Positions 34,929 through 44,196 are shown, numbered from the stretch's first letter. The stretch: DNA of 64,000 bases from Desulfobacula sp. (GCF_030145145.1 NZ_JAQYWD010000006.1:1-64000); one strand, 5' to 3'. Notes: generated by a model not told the origin, from the letters alone. Made by a program: numbers and translations.

Positions 34929-35561
34929 TCAAATGTTACCATCCCTGTAATCCGGTCCATTTTTTAACCACACTGCCAGTACCATGCCCAACATGGCCAG
35001 GCATTCCATGTCCAGATACGCATCGGCATGCTTCTCGAACAAGATCGAACAGTCAGCCGGGAACTCTTCGTCCTGGTCGTTGAACAACAGTAACAACTTC
35101 ACTTTGGGAAGCGCTGAAAATTTTATGGCCAGGTCGCAGCTGAATGGTGCATCACCTGGCTGACCTCCCAGCGCCAGGCATGCGCCTTTGAGATCCTCCA
35201 GCTTCCCGGAGAAAGTCTTGCTGATGGGCAGTTCTGCCGTGTTCCTGAAACCGCCCGCAAATGGTGCTGCATCCTGAAAACTGTGATACTTGACCCATTC
35301 GCTGGTGGTCGGCGGCTCTTGCTTGGGGCATAAAAGCAAATACTTGCATAAAATGACGCTAATCCCGTGAATAGGTCGTTTTCCCTGTGCGTCCATGACC
35401 CCCGTGCTCGAGACGCGATGTGGGATGCCGTAAAAAGGGATAATCGTTTTATTCCCATCGACGGTAATGCCCAGGCGGTTGCTTACAAGGTTCAGGTCGA
35501 TGGCGGATACATCGGCAAGGTATTGTTCGTAAATTTCATCGAAAATCGGCGCTTGTTTCAT
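34929..35561 (-). CDS. DUF3786 family protein
   Basis: A 210-residue protein with the DUF3786 look: YGIPHRVSSTGVMD, ILCKYLLLCPKQEPPTTSEWVKYHSF, AAPFAGGFRNTAELPI and DCSILFEKHADAYLDMECLAMLG. These proteins occur in strict anaerobes, often beside corrinoid or acetyl-CoA-pathway proteins; their function is unknown to me. Its ribosome binding site AGGAGG follows directly after a large hairpin (35582..35626) lying between it and the upstream FMN reductase gene. Confidence 0.75.
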   Translation of the reverse strand: MKQAPIFDEIYEQYLADVSAIDLNLVSNRLGITVDGNKTIIPFYGIPHRVSSTGVMDAQGKRPIHGISVILCKYLLLCPKQEPPTTSEWVKYHSFQDAAPFAGGFRNTAELPISKTFSGKLEDLKGACLALGGQPGDAPFSCDLAIKFSALPKVKLLLLFNDQDEEFPADCSILFEKHADAYLDMECLAMLGMVLAVWLKNGPDYRDGNI

Positions 35562-35581
35562 AATGCCTCCTTGTTATCCTG

Positions 35582-35626
35582 GCACCTTATCCCTGACGGA
35601 CCTTTAGTCCGGCAGGGATAAGGTGC
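35582..35626. other. Long intercistronic hairpin
   Basis: A 14-bp perfect arm (35582..35595 with 35613..35626), an A/G mismatch, another 5 bp and a 5-nt loop CTTTA. On the minus strand it lies between the FMN reductase stop and the DUF3786 ribosome binding site. No T-run follows on either strand. It may stabilise one part of a message or attenuate the DUF3786 gene. Confidence 0.85.
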
Positions 35627-35642
35627 AGAAAAACCCACTGAA

Positions 35643-36278
35643 TTACCGGATAAAATTGGTCATGGTTTTGGCAACCGGCCCAGGGGCGGGAAATTGTTCT
35701 TTCCCGTACCCGATAACTTTTATGATCCATGCCATATTTTTACCTAAAACCGCCATGATCTGTTTGCCTTCACCATCCTGTTCCATTTCCCCGGGCTTAA
35801 GGCCATGAACCACATTCCAGTAGTTTGAAGAGGGCATGATCATCTCGGAGTAGTTGATATAATGATTGAGGGTCTCAACCGCGGAAATTCCTCCGGATCG
35901 CCTGACAGCGGCAACTGCAGCACCGACTTTGTGCCGAAACAGACCACCGTTAACCGAAGAAACAAAAAAGGCTCTGTCAAGGAAGGATTTCATTGTCCCT
36001 GCAACACCGGAAAAATGGACAGGAGAGCCAAGCAGAATGCCGTCGGCCGCCTTCATCTTCTGAATCCATTCATTCACCGGATCGTCTTTCATGGTGCACG
36101 CTTCATCTTGGTTTTTTACACAGCCATGACAGGCAATGCATCCCTGTATTTTTTCTTTGCCGACATGGATCATTTCCGTTTCAATACCGGCATTTTCCAG
36201 TTCATCAAGAACCATGTTCAATGAACAGGCTGTATTCCCCTTTTTATTGGGGCTGCCATTAAATCCAACAACTTTCAA
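35643..36278 (-). CDS. NADPH-dependent FMN reductase/iron-sulfur flavoprotein
   Basis: A 211-residue flavodoxin-fold protein. The FMN phosphate-binding loop is GFNGSPNKKGNTACSLN (5-21), the Cys motif CIACHGCVKNQDEAC (near 47-61) is typical of iron-sulfur flavoproteins of anaerobes, and the second FMN contact is GILLGSPVHFSGV. It would shuttle electrons between ferredoxin or NAD(P)H and small acceptors. It is followed, after a strong hairpin, by the DUF3786 gene on the same strand. Confidence 0.88.
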   Translation of the reverse strand: MKVVGFNGSPNKKGNTACSLNMVLDELENAGIETEMIHVGKEKIQGCIACHGCVKNQDEACTMKDDPVNEWIQKMKAADGILLGSPVHFSGVAGTMKSFLDRAFFVSSVNGGLFRHKVGAAVAAVRRSGGISAVETLNHYINYSEMIMPSSNYWNVVHGLKPGEMEQDGEGKQIMAVLGKNMAWIIKVIGYGKEQFPAPGPVAKTMTNFIR

Positions 36279-36946
36279 CTTTATTCTCCTCTTTTTGTGG
36301 TTATGATCAGCTTTTCCGATACTAGGATTTTGCGCTGATAATTTGAGCTACTCCGGATTCGTTAAACAAGATTGTAACTCACTCTTTTTAAATTGATGTT
36401 TGCCGGGTAATGATAAGAACTATGTTGTTGACAGTCAATAAATAATAACACTCAGTAACAGCCGGTTATCTCTCACATGTACAAATCCCAAACAACTTGG
36501 CTAAAGTCTATCAAAAAACATGGCAAACCATTCCCATCCATATCTCGTCATTTTCCCAACCAGTTTCCTGGGTATGTTGTCCTCAGGGTTTTTGCCGATA
36601 TCCACACCAACAATTGGAACAGAATTTGATAAAGCGCAATCGATCTCCCAGGCAGCTAAGGAATCCACTCGCTAAAAGCCATGATAACTTTACTATGGCA
36701 ACAATATGTTAGAAGTCAGAAAAAAACAAAGAAGTCAATTTGGAATATTACGGGTAAATGAAACCGAGTATGCTGAGTATTCCTATCTCGTGTAATAGTG
36801 CCAAAAAAATATTCATAAAAAAGCGTATAAAATTTGCCATAGACCCACCGGAAAAATATTGATATTTGAATGAAATGAAAGAATAATCATTTAACCGGGG
36901 CGCAGTTTTAACAAGGAGTCCTTATAATTGAAAACAAGAAGTAAAA
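36279..36946. other. 670-bp intergenic region with no assignable gene
   Basis: AT-rich sequence. Short open frames exist (for example an ATG at 36520 giving about 50 residues with FPTSFLGMLSSGFLPISTP), but none has a ribosome binding site or family resemblance. No tRNA or terminator was recognised. The last 50 nt (36897-36946) hold AAGGAG, which may belong to the leader of the amine oxidase gene. Confidence 0.5.
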
Positions 36947-38026
36947 ATGACTGATATTGATACCCTGATTGTGGGCGGGGGACTGAGCGGCATCTATGCG
37001 GCCTGGCTTCTGTCCAGGGAAAATAAATCCTTTATATTGCTGGAGGCCCGGGACCGGGTCGGCGGCCGGATCCACTGCTCCAAACATGACAATTTTTCCA
37101 CCGACCTTGGCCCGTCCTGGTTCTGGCCGGCCATTAACCCGAGAATTTCCCGACTGGTCAAAGAGATGGGCCTTGACGTCTATCCTCAGTATGAATACGG
37201 ACTAGGTAGATTTCAGCTGTCAGACGGCACCCTCAGGACCATTTCAGGCTATCCCATGGTGCCTGAGGGATGGCGGATTTCAGGGGGTATGATCGCCTTG
37301 GTGGACCATTTTTTTAACACCCTTCCCCGGGATGCTGTCCGCCTGAACCACCCGGTCTGTGAAATCCAAAAGCGGGAAATCGGCATTCGGGTTGGGGTGG
37401 GCGAGTTGGAACAGGAAAAACGGACCTGGTTCAAGGCCCGAAAAGTGATCCTGGCTCTTCCCCCAAGGCTGGCTGCAGCAAGGATCTCGTTTACCCCGGA
37501 CTTGTCTCCAGCCCTGACCCAGGCCATGCTGAAAACCAAAACATGGATGGCAGGACACGCCAAATTTTTTGCACTATATCCCTCTCCCCACTGGCGGCAG
37601 GTTGGCCTTTCCGGCCAGGCCTTCAGCCAATACGGTCCCCTGGGTGAAATCCACGATGCTTCCAACCGGGAGCCCAACGCCCCATACGGCCTCACGGGAT
37701 TCGTCAGTGTTCCGGCGGCCCAGCGCAGGGAGCCCAAAGCCCTAAAAAATAGCATCCTTGCTCAGCTCGACCTGATGTTCGGACCTCCGGCCGGCCACCC
37801 CCAGGCTTTTTATTTAAAGGATTGGGCTCAGGAACGGTTCACTGCCACTGAGTTTGACCAGAGAGGTCCCCATGAGCATCCCCTGTTCAATCCGCCGGAC
37901 GGGAAAACTTGTATCTGGGGCAACCAGGTTCTGCTGGCCGGCACAGAAACCGATGACCAGCTGGGCGGTTATCTGGAAGGCGCTCTGGCCAGTGCCGAAC
38001 GGGCCGTTAAAGAGGGGATGCCGTGA
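36947..38026 (+). CDS. FAD-dependent amine oxidase family protein
   Basis: A 359-residue flavoprotein. The N-terminal FAD motif LIVGGGLSGIYAAWLLS (7-23) is followed by FILLEARDRVGGRIHC, the amine-oxidase second signature. The C-terminal FAD contact is VLLAGTETDDQLGGYLEGALAS. It is short for a monoamine oxidase (about 450) but similar to bacterial flavin monoamine oxidases. The substrate is not shown by sequence. It is separated from its neighbours by large gaps, and the ribosome binding site is weak. Confidence 0.85.
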   Translation: MTDIDTLIVGGGLSGIYAAWLLSRENKSFILLEARDRVGGRIHCSKHDNFSTDLGPSWFWPAINPRISRLVKEMGLDVYPQYEYGLGRFQLSDGTLRTISGYPMVPEGWRISGGMIALVDHFFNTLPRDAVRLNHPVCEIQKREIGIRVGVGELEQEKRTWFKARKVILALPPRLAAARISFTPDLSPALTQAMLKTKTWMAGHAKFFALYPSPHWRQVGLSGQAFSQYGPLGEIHDASNREPNAPYGLTGFVSVPAAQRREPKALKNSILAQLDLMFGPPAGHPQAFYLKDWAQERFTATEFDQRGPHEHPLFNPPDGKTCIWGNQVLLAGTETDDQLGGYLEGALASAERAVKEGMP

Positions 38027-38305
38027 CCGAATTCATCTGGAATGCCTGGGAAGCGAGATCGGGGGACATCTTACATAATTATTGACAACCATGTTCAACT
38101 ATATTTCTTGACACTCTTAATCTTATTTATTCAAAAAAAGATTATTTTTAAGTCCCTTACTGGCCTAAGATTCCTATGGGAACGCGTCTACATTTTGAAA
38201 TGTTTTCTTCCCCAGTCGCGCATCATCAGCAAGACGGTTCTTAGGCTTTCTCCATTTTCCGCCGATCAGTTCTAAGGTCGCCTCAACCTGGCATCCTTGA
38301 TTGCA

Positions 38306-38440
38306 ATGATATGTGTCGTGACGTATATATTTTCTTTATTAGTCTGGAAACATAAACAGATGGATGAAAATAAAAGTGATGTCATCGACACTGGAATGAA
38401 AGCATGCCAGTTTAACGTTGTTTTCTTGTGGATCACTTAA
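38306..38440 (+). CDS. Possible small membrane protein in the gap before the DsbA-type gene
   Basis: A 44-residue frame starting MICVVTYIFSLLVWKHKQ, one hydrophobic helix followed by a charged tail. No ribosome binding site is obvious. It is one of few coding-like signals in the 460-bp gap 38027..38486, which otherwise shows nothing that I can name. Could be chance. Confidence 0.2.
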   Translation: MICVVTYIFSLLVWKHKQMDENKSDVIDTGMKACQFNVVFLWIT

Positions 38441-38486
38441 TCGTGGTTATATTCACAAAAATAGCGAATATTATGGGAGGAGTTTA

Positions 38487-39128
38487 ATGGCATCTTTAGC
38501 GCTTGAAATATTTTCAGACTATGTATGACCCTGGTGTTATTTCATTACCGGGAGTATTGAACGATTGGAAAAAGAAGTTGGTGTCTGCGTCAAATGGCGG
38601 GCGTTTCCCCTTCATCCGGACACGCCGGAACAGGGCTTGAGCCTGGAGGACTTGTTTAAAAAAAAGGGAATACCGGTTAATGTGGATAAAATGATGGTGC
38701 AGTTGAAAGCCACTGCCAAAAAATTTGGGGTTGAGGTGGGTGACAGAACAATGACCTATAACAGCCGTTTAGCCCAGGAATTGGGTCTATGGGCCCAAAC
38801 AAAGGGGAAGGGGCATGACTTCCACATGGCAGCATTCCTGGCGTATTTTGCAAACGGAGAAAATATCAGCCGGAAAGACGTGTTGTTAAGCCTGGTAGAA
38901 CGGGCCGGACTGGATCGCCGGGAAGGTCAGACGATTCTTGAAACACGGGCATTTTCGGATGCCGTGGATTCGGACTGGGAACGGTCAAGAGCAAAGGGGG
39001 TGACAGCAGTCCCTAGTTTCTTTATGGGAACAGACCGCTTGGTGGGGGCACAGTCCTATGACGTTCTTAAAAGATTAATCGATCAACATAACGGGACAGC
39101 CAAAAAAGACCTCACCGTCATCGGGTGA
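38487..39128 (+). CDS. DsbA/FrnE-family thiol oxidoreductase with a selenocysteine active site
   Basis: A 213-residue thioredoxin-fold protein of the FrnE/HCCA-isomerase group. From the ATG at 38487, just after GGGAGGAG, the frame reads MASLALEIFSDYV, TGA (38526..38528, residue 14), PWCYF, then GSIERLEKEVG and a complete FrnE-type protein with the cis-Pro loop GVTAVPSFFMG. The family motif is SDYVCPWCYF, so the UGA replaces the first catalytic Cys, giving U-P-W-C. A SECIS-like hairpin follows 12 nt later. A conventional reading would start at 38565 and lose the active site. No signal peptide, so it is cytoplasmic. It precedes a sigma-54 activator gene by 28 nt. Confidence 0.88.
38541..38561 (+). 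promoter_or_regulatory. SECIS-like hairpin of the DsbA-family selenoprotein
   Basis: It begins 12 nt after the UGA at 38526..38528. Arms TTCATTAC and GTATTGAA pair with one T-T mismatch (7 bp in all) around the 5-nt loop CGGGA. Its geometry matches the three elements in the hdrA-fdhA operon. The competing hairpin CCTGGT/ACCGGG (38530..38535 with 38547..38552) starts too close to the UGA. Confidence 0.6.
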
Positions 39129-39156
39129 TCGGCCCCCAAAAAATAGGGGTGATTGA

Positions 39157-40935
39157 ATGATTTCAACGAAATATCCCATCTGGAGCCATTCCGGTGATGG
39201 GCGGATAGACCTGAACTGGAAAGAGTTCGGCAATGCCTTGTTAAACGCAACACCGAATGGTATTGCTGTTTTCAGTAAATCCTTTCAAACGATTATATCA
39301 AATAAAATTGCCAGGAGCAGTCTGGATATCTATCCGGGGGCGCTGCTGGATACCACCATTCCTCACCTGAAGACCGCAATTCGAAAAGTCCTGGAAACAA
39401 AACAGACAGTCACAGACATTGAGATTAAAAAAAAAGGCAATAGCTTTTCTGCCCGGCTCAGTCCCATTTATCATGGCACTGAATTTATCGGCATAATGAG
39501 TGTGTTTGAGGACATGACCACCATTGAAAAAATATCCGACCAGATGGTGTCGTATCAGGATCTTTCAATTGAGCTGGACACGATTATCGACAGCAGTAAC
39601 GATGGGTTGTGGATCTGTGATGGAAAAGGGACTGTATTGCGGATCAATCCAGCATCTGAAAAGCTGACTGATATAAAAGCTGCAGAAATTGTCGGTAAAA
39701 ATATCGTGGAACTGGTTGAAAAAAAAATTATTGACAAGTCTGTCACCCTTGAAGTCCTGAAGACGAAAAAAAAAGTCAGCATTATTCAGCAGACAAGGAA
39801 TGGAAAGCAATTGTTTCTAACGGGAAATCCCGTGTTTGATATTCATGGATCTCTTTTCCGGGTCGTGGTGAATGAACGAGACATCACCGACATTACAAAG
39901 CTCCAGCAGAAACTGGAAGAAAAAGCCCAATTGAATGACCAGTATAAAAGAGACCTCCTGGAGAAACAGATTGAAGAAACTGAATTACAGCATATCATTG
40001 CAAAAAGTGATAATTATCTGAAGATTATTCAAAAAGCCATAAAACTGGGCGAAGTTGACTCCACAGTGCTCATATTAGGGGAGTCCGGAACCGGTAAGGG
40101 GGTGATTGCCGATCTGATTCACAAATATTCCACAAGGGGGGATCACCCCATGATCAAAATCAATTGTGGGTCCATCCCCGAGTCCCTTGTGGAAAGCGAA
40201 TTGTTCGGCTATGCAGCCGGTGCATTTACCGGGGCCCGGCAAAAAGGGAAGCCCGGTAAATTTGAACTGGCAGACAAGGGCATCATTTTTCTGGATGAAA
40301 TAGCAGAACTCCCCCTTGGTTCCCAGGTAAAGCTGCTGAAATTTCTGGAAGACGGGGTGATCAGCCGTGTCGGGGGAACAGGGAACAAACACGTGGACGT
40401 GCGCATCATTGCGGCAACCAACCGGGATTTGAAACGGATGATTGAGAAAAAGCAGTTTCGAAGCGACCTGTATTACCGGCTCAATGTGGTGCCGTTGAAA
40501 ATACCGCCTTTGAGGCAGCGCAAAGAATGTCTGGTGCCTTTGATCCATTATTACTTGAATCTTTTTTGTAAAAAATATGAAAAAAAGAAAATGACACCTT
40601 CCAGTGAGGCTCTGGATGCACTTATGACGTATCCATACCCGGGAAATGTCAGGGAGATGATCAATATTTGTGAACGACTGGTGGTCATGTCCCAGAATAA
40701 CACCATCGCTTATAAAGATCTTCCCGGTTCCGTTCAGAAAAAAATAACGGCTGACACGCCTGCCCTTGACGACTGGCACCCGGGTCAAACCCTTCAGGAA
40801 ATGGTTGAGGAGATGGAAAAAAATATTCTGACGACGGTTCTAAAAAAATGTCGTACCCAGGCCAATGCGGCAAAAATACTGGGGCTCAATCAGTCGACCA
40901 TTGCCAGGAAGCTTAAAAAATACCGTCTGGCGTAA
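39157..40935 (+). CDS. PAS-domain sigma-54-dependent transcriptional activator
   Basis: A 592-residue enhancer-binding protein without a receiver domain. Two PAS domains: residues about 15-125 (LLNATPNGIAVFSKSFQTII) and about 140-265 (DTIIDSSNDGLWICDGKGTV, RDITDIT). A short coiled coil leads to the AAA+ domain (about 285-525) with Walker A GESGTGKG, the sigma-54 contact loop GAFTGA, and LDEIAELPL. The C-terminal Fis HTH reads ANAAKILGLNQSTIARKLKKY. A small ligand or redox signal in the PAS domains would control it. A perfect palindrome and a -24/-12 promoter follow the gene, so its first target is probably uspA-ppsA. Confidence 0.95.
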   Translation: MISTKYPIWSHSGDGRIDLNWKEFGNALLNATPNGIAVFSKSFQTIISNKIARSSLDIYPGALLDTTIPHLKTAIRKVLETKQTVTDIEIKKKGNSFSARLSPIYHGTEFIGIMSVFEDMTTIEKISDQMVSYQDLSIELDTIIDSSNDGLWICDGKGTVLRINPASEKLTDIKAAEIVGKNIVELVEKKIIDKSVTLEVLKTKKKVSIIQQTRNGKQLFLTGNPVFDIHGSLFRVVVNERDITDITKLQQKLEEKAQLNDQYKRDLLEKQIEETELQHIIAKSDNYLKIIQKAIKLGEVDSTVLILGESGTGKGVIADLIHKYSTRGDHPMIKINCGSIPESLVESELFGYAAGAFTGARQKGKPGKFELADKGIIFLDEIAELPLGSQVKLLKFLEDGVISRVGGTGNKHVDVRIIAATNRDLKRMIEKKQFRSDLYYRLNVVPLKIPPLRQRKECLVPLIHYYLNLFCKKYEKKKMTPSSEALDALMTYPYPGNVREMINICERLVVMSQNNTIAYKDLPGSVQKKITADTPALDDWHPGQTLQEMVEEMEKNILTTVLKKCRTQANAAKILGLNQSTIARKLKKYRLA

Positions 40936-40939
40936 TCAC

Positions 40940-40956
40940 TTTTACAAGATGTAAAA
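40940..40956. promoter_or_regulatory. Candidate upstream activator site
   Basis: TTTTACA-AGA-TGTAAAA is a perfect 17-bp palindrome that starts 5 nt after the activator gene. Its centre lies about 130 nt upstream of the -24 GG at 41078. This is the usual distance for an enhancer-binding-protein site, though it could instead be a hairpin at the end of the transcript. Confidence 0.55.
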
Positions 40957-41075
40957 AGAGCTGACATGTTCATGGTCAACCGGGGCAGCGACAGCAGGCA
41001 CATTCGATTGCCTGGCCATAGGGGGTTGACTGATGTCGGGACCTTCCCACTGCAATGGGCCTTTATCCCCTTTTT

Positions 41076-41093
41076 CCGGCACATTTATTGCTG
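41076..41093 (+). promoter_or_regulatory. Sigma-54 promoter upstream of uspA
   Basis: It reads CGGCACATTTATTGCTG, with GG (41078..41079) and GC (41090..41091) 10 nt apart, close to TGGCAC-N5-TTGCT. The predicted start is near 41103, about 50 nt before the uspA ATG. The adjacent PAS activator gene supports the call. Confidence 0.75.
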
Positions 41094-41151
41094 ATAATTG
41101 ATTTAAACCAAAGATAAAGGGGTAATGATTTTTTTTGAAGGGAGACAAAAA

Positions 41152-41604
41152 ATGTATCAAACAATACTGGTCCCGGTGGATGGATCCAAGCGGGCAGAAG
41201 CGATATTGAGTCATATCGAACACCTGGTCAAAGGTAACGATGCCAAAGTGATTTTTTTAAAAGTTGAGGAAGAACCCATTTTACTGGGACGTGACGAGGT
41301 GATTGATACAGAGAAATACTGGAAGGAATATGAGGCGGGAATTGAGCGCTCAAAGGCCTATCTGAACACCCTTAAAACCATGTTTCGTGAGAAAGGAATC
41401 ACTGTTGTCACACGGGTAGCAAGCGGATCGGTCGTTCGGGTAATATTAAGTGTGGCCGCTGAGACCGGCGCTGACCTGATCGCAGTGGCCACTCACGGTT
41501 TCAGCGGTCTGGCCCGGGTATCCTACGGGAGTGTGGCCGCAGGGGTATTGCAGGCGGCCGATATTCCCATTTTACTGATCAGGTCCTGTCACCACAAAAA
41601 ATAG
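41152..41604 (+). CDS. Universal stress protein (UspA family)
   Basis: A 150-residue single-domain protein starting MYQTILVPVDGSKRAEAIL after GGGAG. It carries the ATP-binding pattern GADLIAVATHGFSGLARVSYG (G-x2-G-x9-G-S-type), so it probably binds ATP. An upstream in-frame TTG-type start at 41125 lacks a ribosome binding site. It is preceded by a sigma-54 promoter and followed by the phosphoenolpyruvate synthase gene; a stress link to gluconeogenic metabolism is plausible. Confidence 0.92.
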   Translation: MYQTILVPVDGSKRAEAILSHIEHLVKGNDAKVIFLKVEEEPILLGRDEVIDTEKYWKEYEAGIERSKAYLNTLKTMFREKGITVVTRVASGSVVRVILSVAAETGADLIAVATHGFSGLARVSYGSVAAGVLQAADIPILLIRSCHHKK

Positions 41605-41669
41605 AACCTGGGGGGATGCTTTTAAAAAATAAAACATCATTCCCATCCGCATCCAGCGGTAATTCAGCA

Positions 41670-41698
41670 GGAAGGCAGTGCCTTCATCCTTTTTTTCT
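41670..41698 (+). terminator. Possible terminator/attenuator between uspA and ppsA
   Basis: A GAAGGC-AGT-GCCTTC hairpin (41671..41685), then ATCC and a run of seven T's (41690..41696). The hairpin is small (6 bp, 3-nt loop) and offset from the T-run, so it may be only a partial terminator before the ppsA ribosome binding site (GAAGGAGG). Confidence 0.5.
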
Positions 41699-41728
41699 TC
41701 GTTTTTTAATCTCGAAGGAGGCAAATAA

Positions 41729-44140
41729 ATGAAAGAAACCAGCAAGTATATTCTCTGGTTCAAAGATATCACCAATGATGACGTCGCCCTTGTGGGCGGT
41801 AAAAATGCCTCTCTTGGTGAAATGTATCGCGAACTCATGCCCCAGGGGATTCAAATTCCCAATGGCTTTGCCATAACGGCCCAGGCATATCGTTATGTTA
41901 TTGAAACCGGCGGCATTCTGGAACCACTGAAACACACCATGGCCGGCTTTGATAAAACCAACATTGATGACCTTGCCCGGCGGGGTAAAATGGCCCGGGA
42001 TCTCATCCTGGGAGCCGGCATTCCCGATAGGTTATGGTTAAAAATTCAAACCGCCTATGACCAACTTTGCCAGGAATACGGTGCGGATACGGATGTCGCT
42101 GTCAGAAGTTCTGCCACGGCTGAAGATCTTCCAACAGCATCATTTGCCGGTCAGCAGGAAACCTATCTGAACATTCGCGGTTACCATGATCTCCGGCAGG
42201 CCTGCAGCAAATGTTTTGCATCCCTTTTTACGGACCGGGCCATCTCCTATCGCATTGACAATCGGTTTGACCATTTTGATGTGGCGCTTTCCATCGGTGT
42301 GATGAAAATGATCCGTTCGGATCTGGCTTCAAGCGGTGTTATTTTTACGCTGGATACGGAAAGTGGTTTCCGGGACGTCATTTTTACCACCGGCGCCTAC
42401 GGCCTGGGGGAAAACGTTGTTCAGGGCGTTGTCAACCCTGATGAATTTTATGTATTCAAGCCCACACTCAGAAAAGGGCACCCTGCGATTATCAAAAAGC
42501 TTCTCGGGTCAAAAAAGATCAAAATGGTCTATGGCATGGGTGATTCCAAAGCATTAACACGAAATATTGAGGTTCCTGAAACCGACCGGCGGCAATTCTG
42601 TATTTCCGATGATGATATTTTAACCCTGGCCAGGTATGCGGATGTTATTGAAACGCATTATTCCACAAAAGCCGGCATGGTTCGGCCAATGGATATTGAA
42701 TGGGCCAAAGATGGGATTACCGGTGATCTGTTCATTGTTCAGGCCAGACCGGAAACCGTCCATTCCCAGACATCATTGGATACACTGGAAACCTATGTTC
42801 TGGAGGGCAAAGGTCCGGTCCTGGTCCTCGGCAAAAGTGTCGGTGAAAAGATTGCCGTGGGCAAGGCCCGTCTGATCCATAATCTTTCGCATTTGGATGA
42901 ATTCCAACCGGGAGAGATCCTGGTGTCCAATACCACCACCCCGGACTGGGAACCGGTGATGAAAACCGCGGCAGGCATTGTTACCAACCGGGGGGGCAGG
43001 ACGTGCCATGCTGCCATTGTCAGTCGTGAACTGGGCATTCCGGCAGTTGTGGGGGCTGAAAATGCCATGGAAACCATTAGGACCGGACAGGAAATCACCA
43101 TCAGCTGTGCTGACGGGGACAATGCGGTTGTTTATGACGGGTACCTGCCCTATCATGTTGAAACGGTCAGTCTCACAAACCTTGAGCGCCCCCGGACTAA
43201 AATTATGATGAACCTCGGCAATCCTGAAAAAGCATTTTCGTTGTCCAAAATTCCCAATGACGGTGTGGGTCTGGCCCGCATGGAATTTATCATTAACAGT
43301 TACATCAAAATACATCCCATGGCATTGATTCATCCCGAAAAGGTTGAAAATAAGCTCGAAATCGCCGAGATCCACCGGCTGACCTATGGGTATGCAAACA
43401 AAGCCGAGTATTTTATTGAAAAACTTTCCCAGGGGGTGGGCACGATTGCCGCCTCGTTTTATCCCAAACCCGTCATCGTACGGATGAGTGACTTCAAGAC
43501 CAACGAATATGCCAGCCTGATCGGCGGCCGATATTTTGAACCCCGGGAAGAAAACCCCATGATCGGTTTCCGGGGAGCTTCCCGGTATTATGATCCCCGC
43601 TACAGAGAAGGATTTGGACTGGAATGCAAGGCCATTAAGCGGGTTCGGAATGACATGGGATTAACCAATCTGATTGTCATGATTCCCTTTTGCCGGCGGG
43701 TGGAGGAAGGCGAAAAAGTGCTGGAAGAAATGCAGAAAAACGGTTTGTGCCGTGGTGAAAACGGGTTAAAAGTGTATGTGATGTGCGAAATTCCCAATAA
43801 TATCCTGAGGGTGGATGAATTCAGCCGGTTGTTTGATGGATTCTCCATCGGGTCCAATGATTTAACCCAGTTAACACTGGGGGTTGACCGGGATTCTGAA
43901 CTGGTCGCCCATGATTTTGAAGAACGGGACCCCGGGGTCATGAATTTTGTGGCCATGGCCATTGAAGGTGCCCGCCGAAATAACCGGCACAGTGGTATCT
44001 GCGGGCAGGCCCCCAGTGATTATCCGGAATTTGCCGAATTTCTGGTAAAAAAAGGGATTGATTCGATTTCCCTGACACCGGATTCCATCATGAAAACAAC
44101 CCTGAAAATCATTGAACTGGAAAAACATCTCCCTGTATAA
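41729..44140 (+). CDS. ppsA: Phosphoenolpyruvate synthase
   Basis: An 803-residue enzyme that converts pyruvate and ATP to PEP for gluconeogenesis. The N-terminal nucleotide-binding domain has VALVGGKNASLGEM, DVAVRSSATAEDLPTASFAG and RPMDIEWAKDG. The phosphohistidine domain has GGRTCHAAIVSRELG near residue 426. The C-terminal TIM barrel carries GSNDLTQLTLGVDRDS near 709 and the catalytic Cys in GICGQAPSD near 757. Length is normal. The ribosome binding site GAAGGAGG is strong. It fits growth on acetate, CO2 or organic acids, where PEP must be made from pyruvate. Confidence 0.96.
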   Translation: MKETSKYILWFKDITNDDVALVGGKNASLGEMYRELMPQGIQIPNGFAITAQAYRYVIETGGILEPLKHTMAGFDKTNIDDLARRGKMARDLILGAGIPDRLWLKIQTAYDQLCQEYGADTDVAVRSSATAEDLPTASFAGQQETYLNIRGYHDLRQACSKCFASLFTDRAISYRIDNRFDHFDVALSIGVMKMIRSDLASSGVIFTLDTESGFRDVIFTTGAYGLGENVVQGVVNPDEFYVFKPTLRKGHPAIIKKLLGSKKIKMVYGMGDSKALTRNIEVPETDRRQFCISDDDILTLARYADVIETHYSTKAGMVRPMDIEWAKDGITGDLFIVQARPETVHSQTSLDTLETYVLEGKGPVLVLGKSVGEKIAVGKARLIHNLSHLDEFQPGEILVSNTTTPDWEPVMKTAAGIVTNRGGRTCHAAIVSRELGIPAVVGAENAMETIRTGQEITISCADGDNAVVYDGYLPYHVETVSLTNLERPRTKIMMNLGNPEKAFSLSKIPNDGVGLARMEFIINSYIKIHPMALIHPEKVENKLEIAEIHRLTYGYANKAEYFIEKLSQGVGTIAASFYPKPVIVRMSDFKTNEYASLIGGRYFEPREENPMIGFRGASRYYDPRYREGFGLECKAIKRVRNDMGLTNLIVMIPFCRRVEEGEKVLEEMQKNGLCRGENGLKVYVMCEIPNNILRVDEFSRLFDGFSIGSNDLTQLTLGVDRDSELVAHDFEERDPGVMNFVAMAIEGARRNNRHSGICGQAPSDYPEFAEFLVKKGIDSISLTPDSIMKTTLKIIELEKHLPV

Positions 44141-44196
44141 ATATTTTGGCAATTAAAAGGGATAACACGGGTCCAAATATGATCCCAGGCCCTGTT

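Noticed and set aside
36660-36720. Integron attC-like site (GCCAT/ATGGC with GTTAG)
   Set aside because: The arms are only 5 bp and the core sites do not match; no integrase gene is in the window.
38281-38320. Sigma-54 promoter before the DsbA-type gene (TGGCATCCTTGATTGCA)
   Set aside because: The GG to GC spacing is 11 nt instead of 10.
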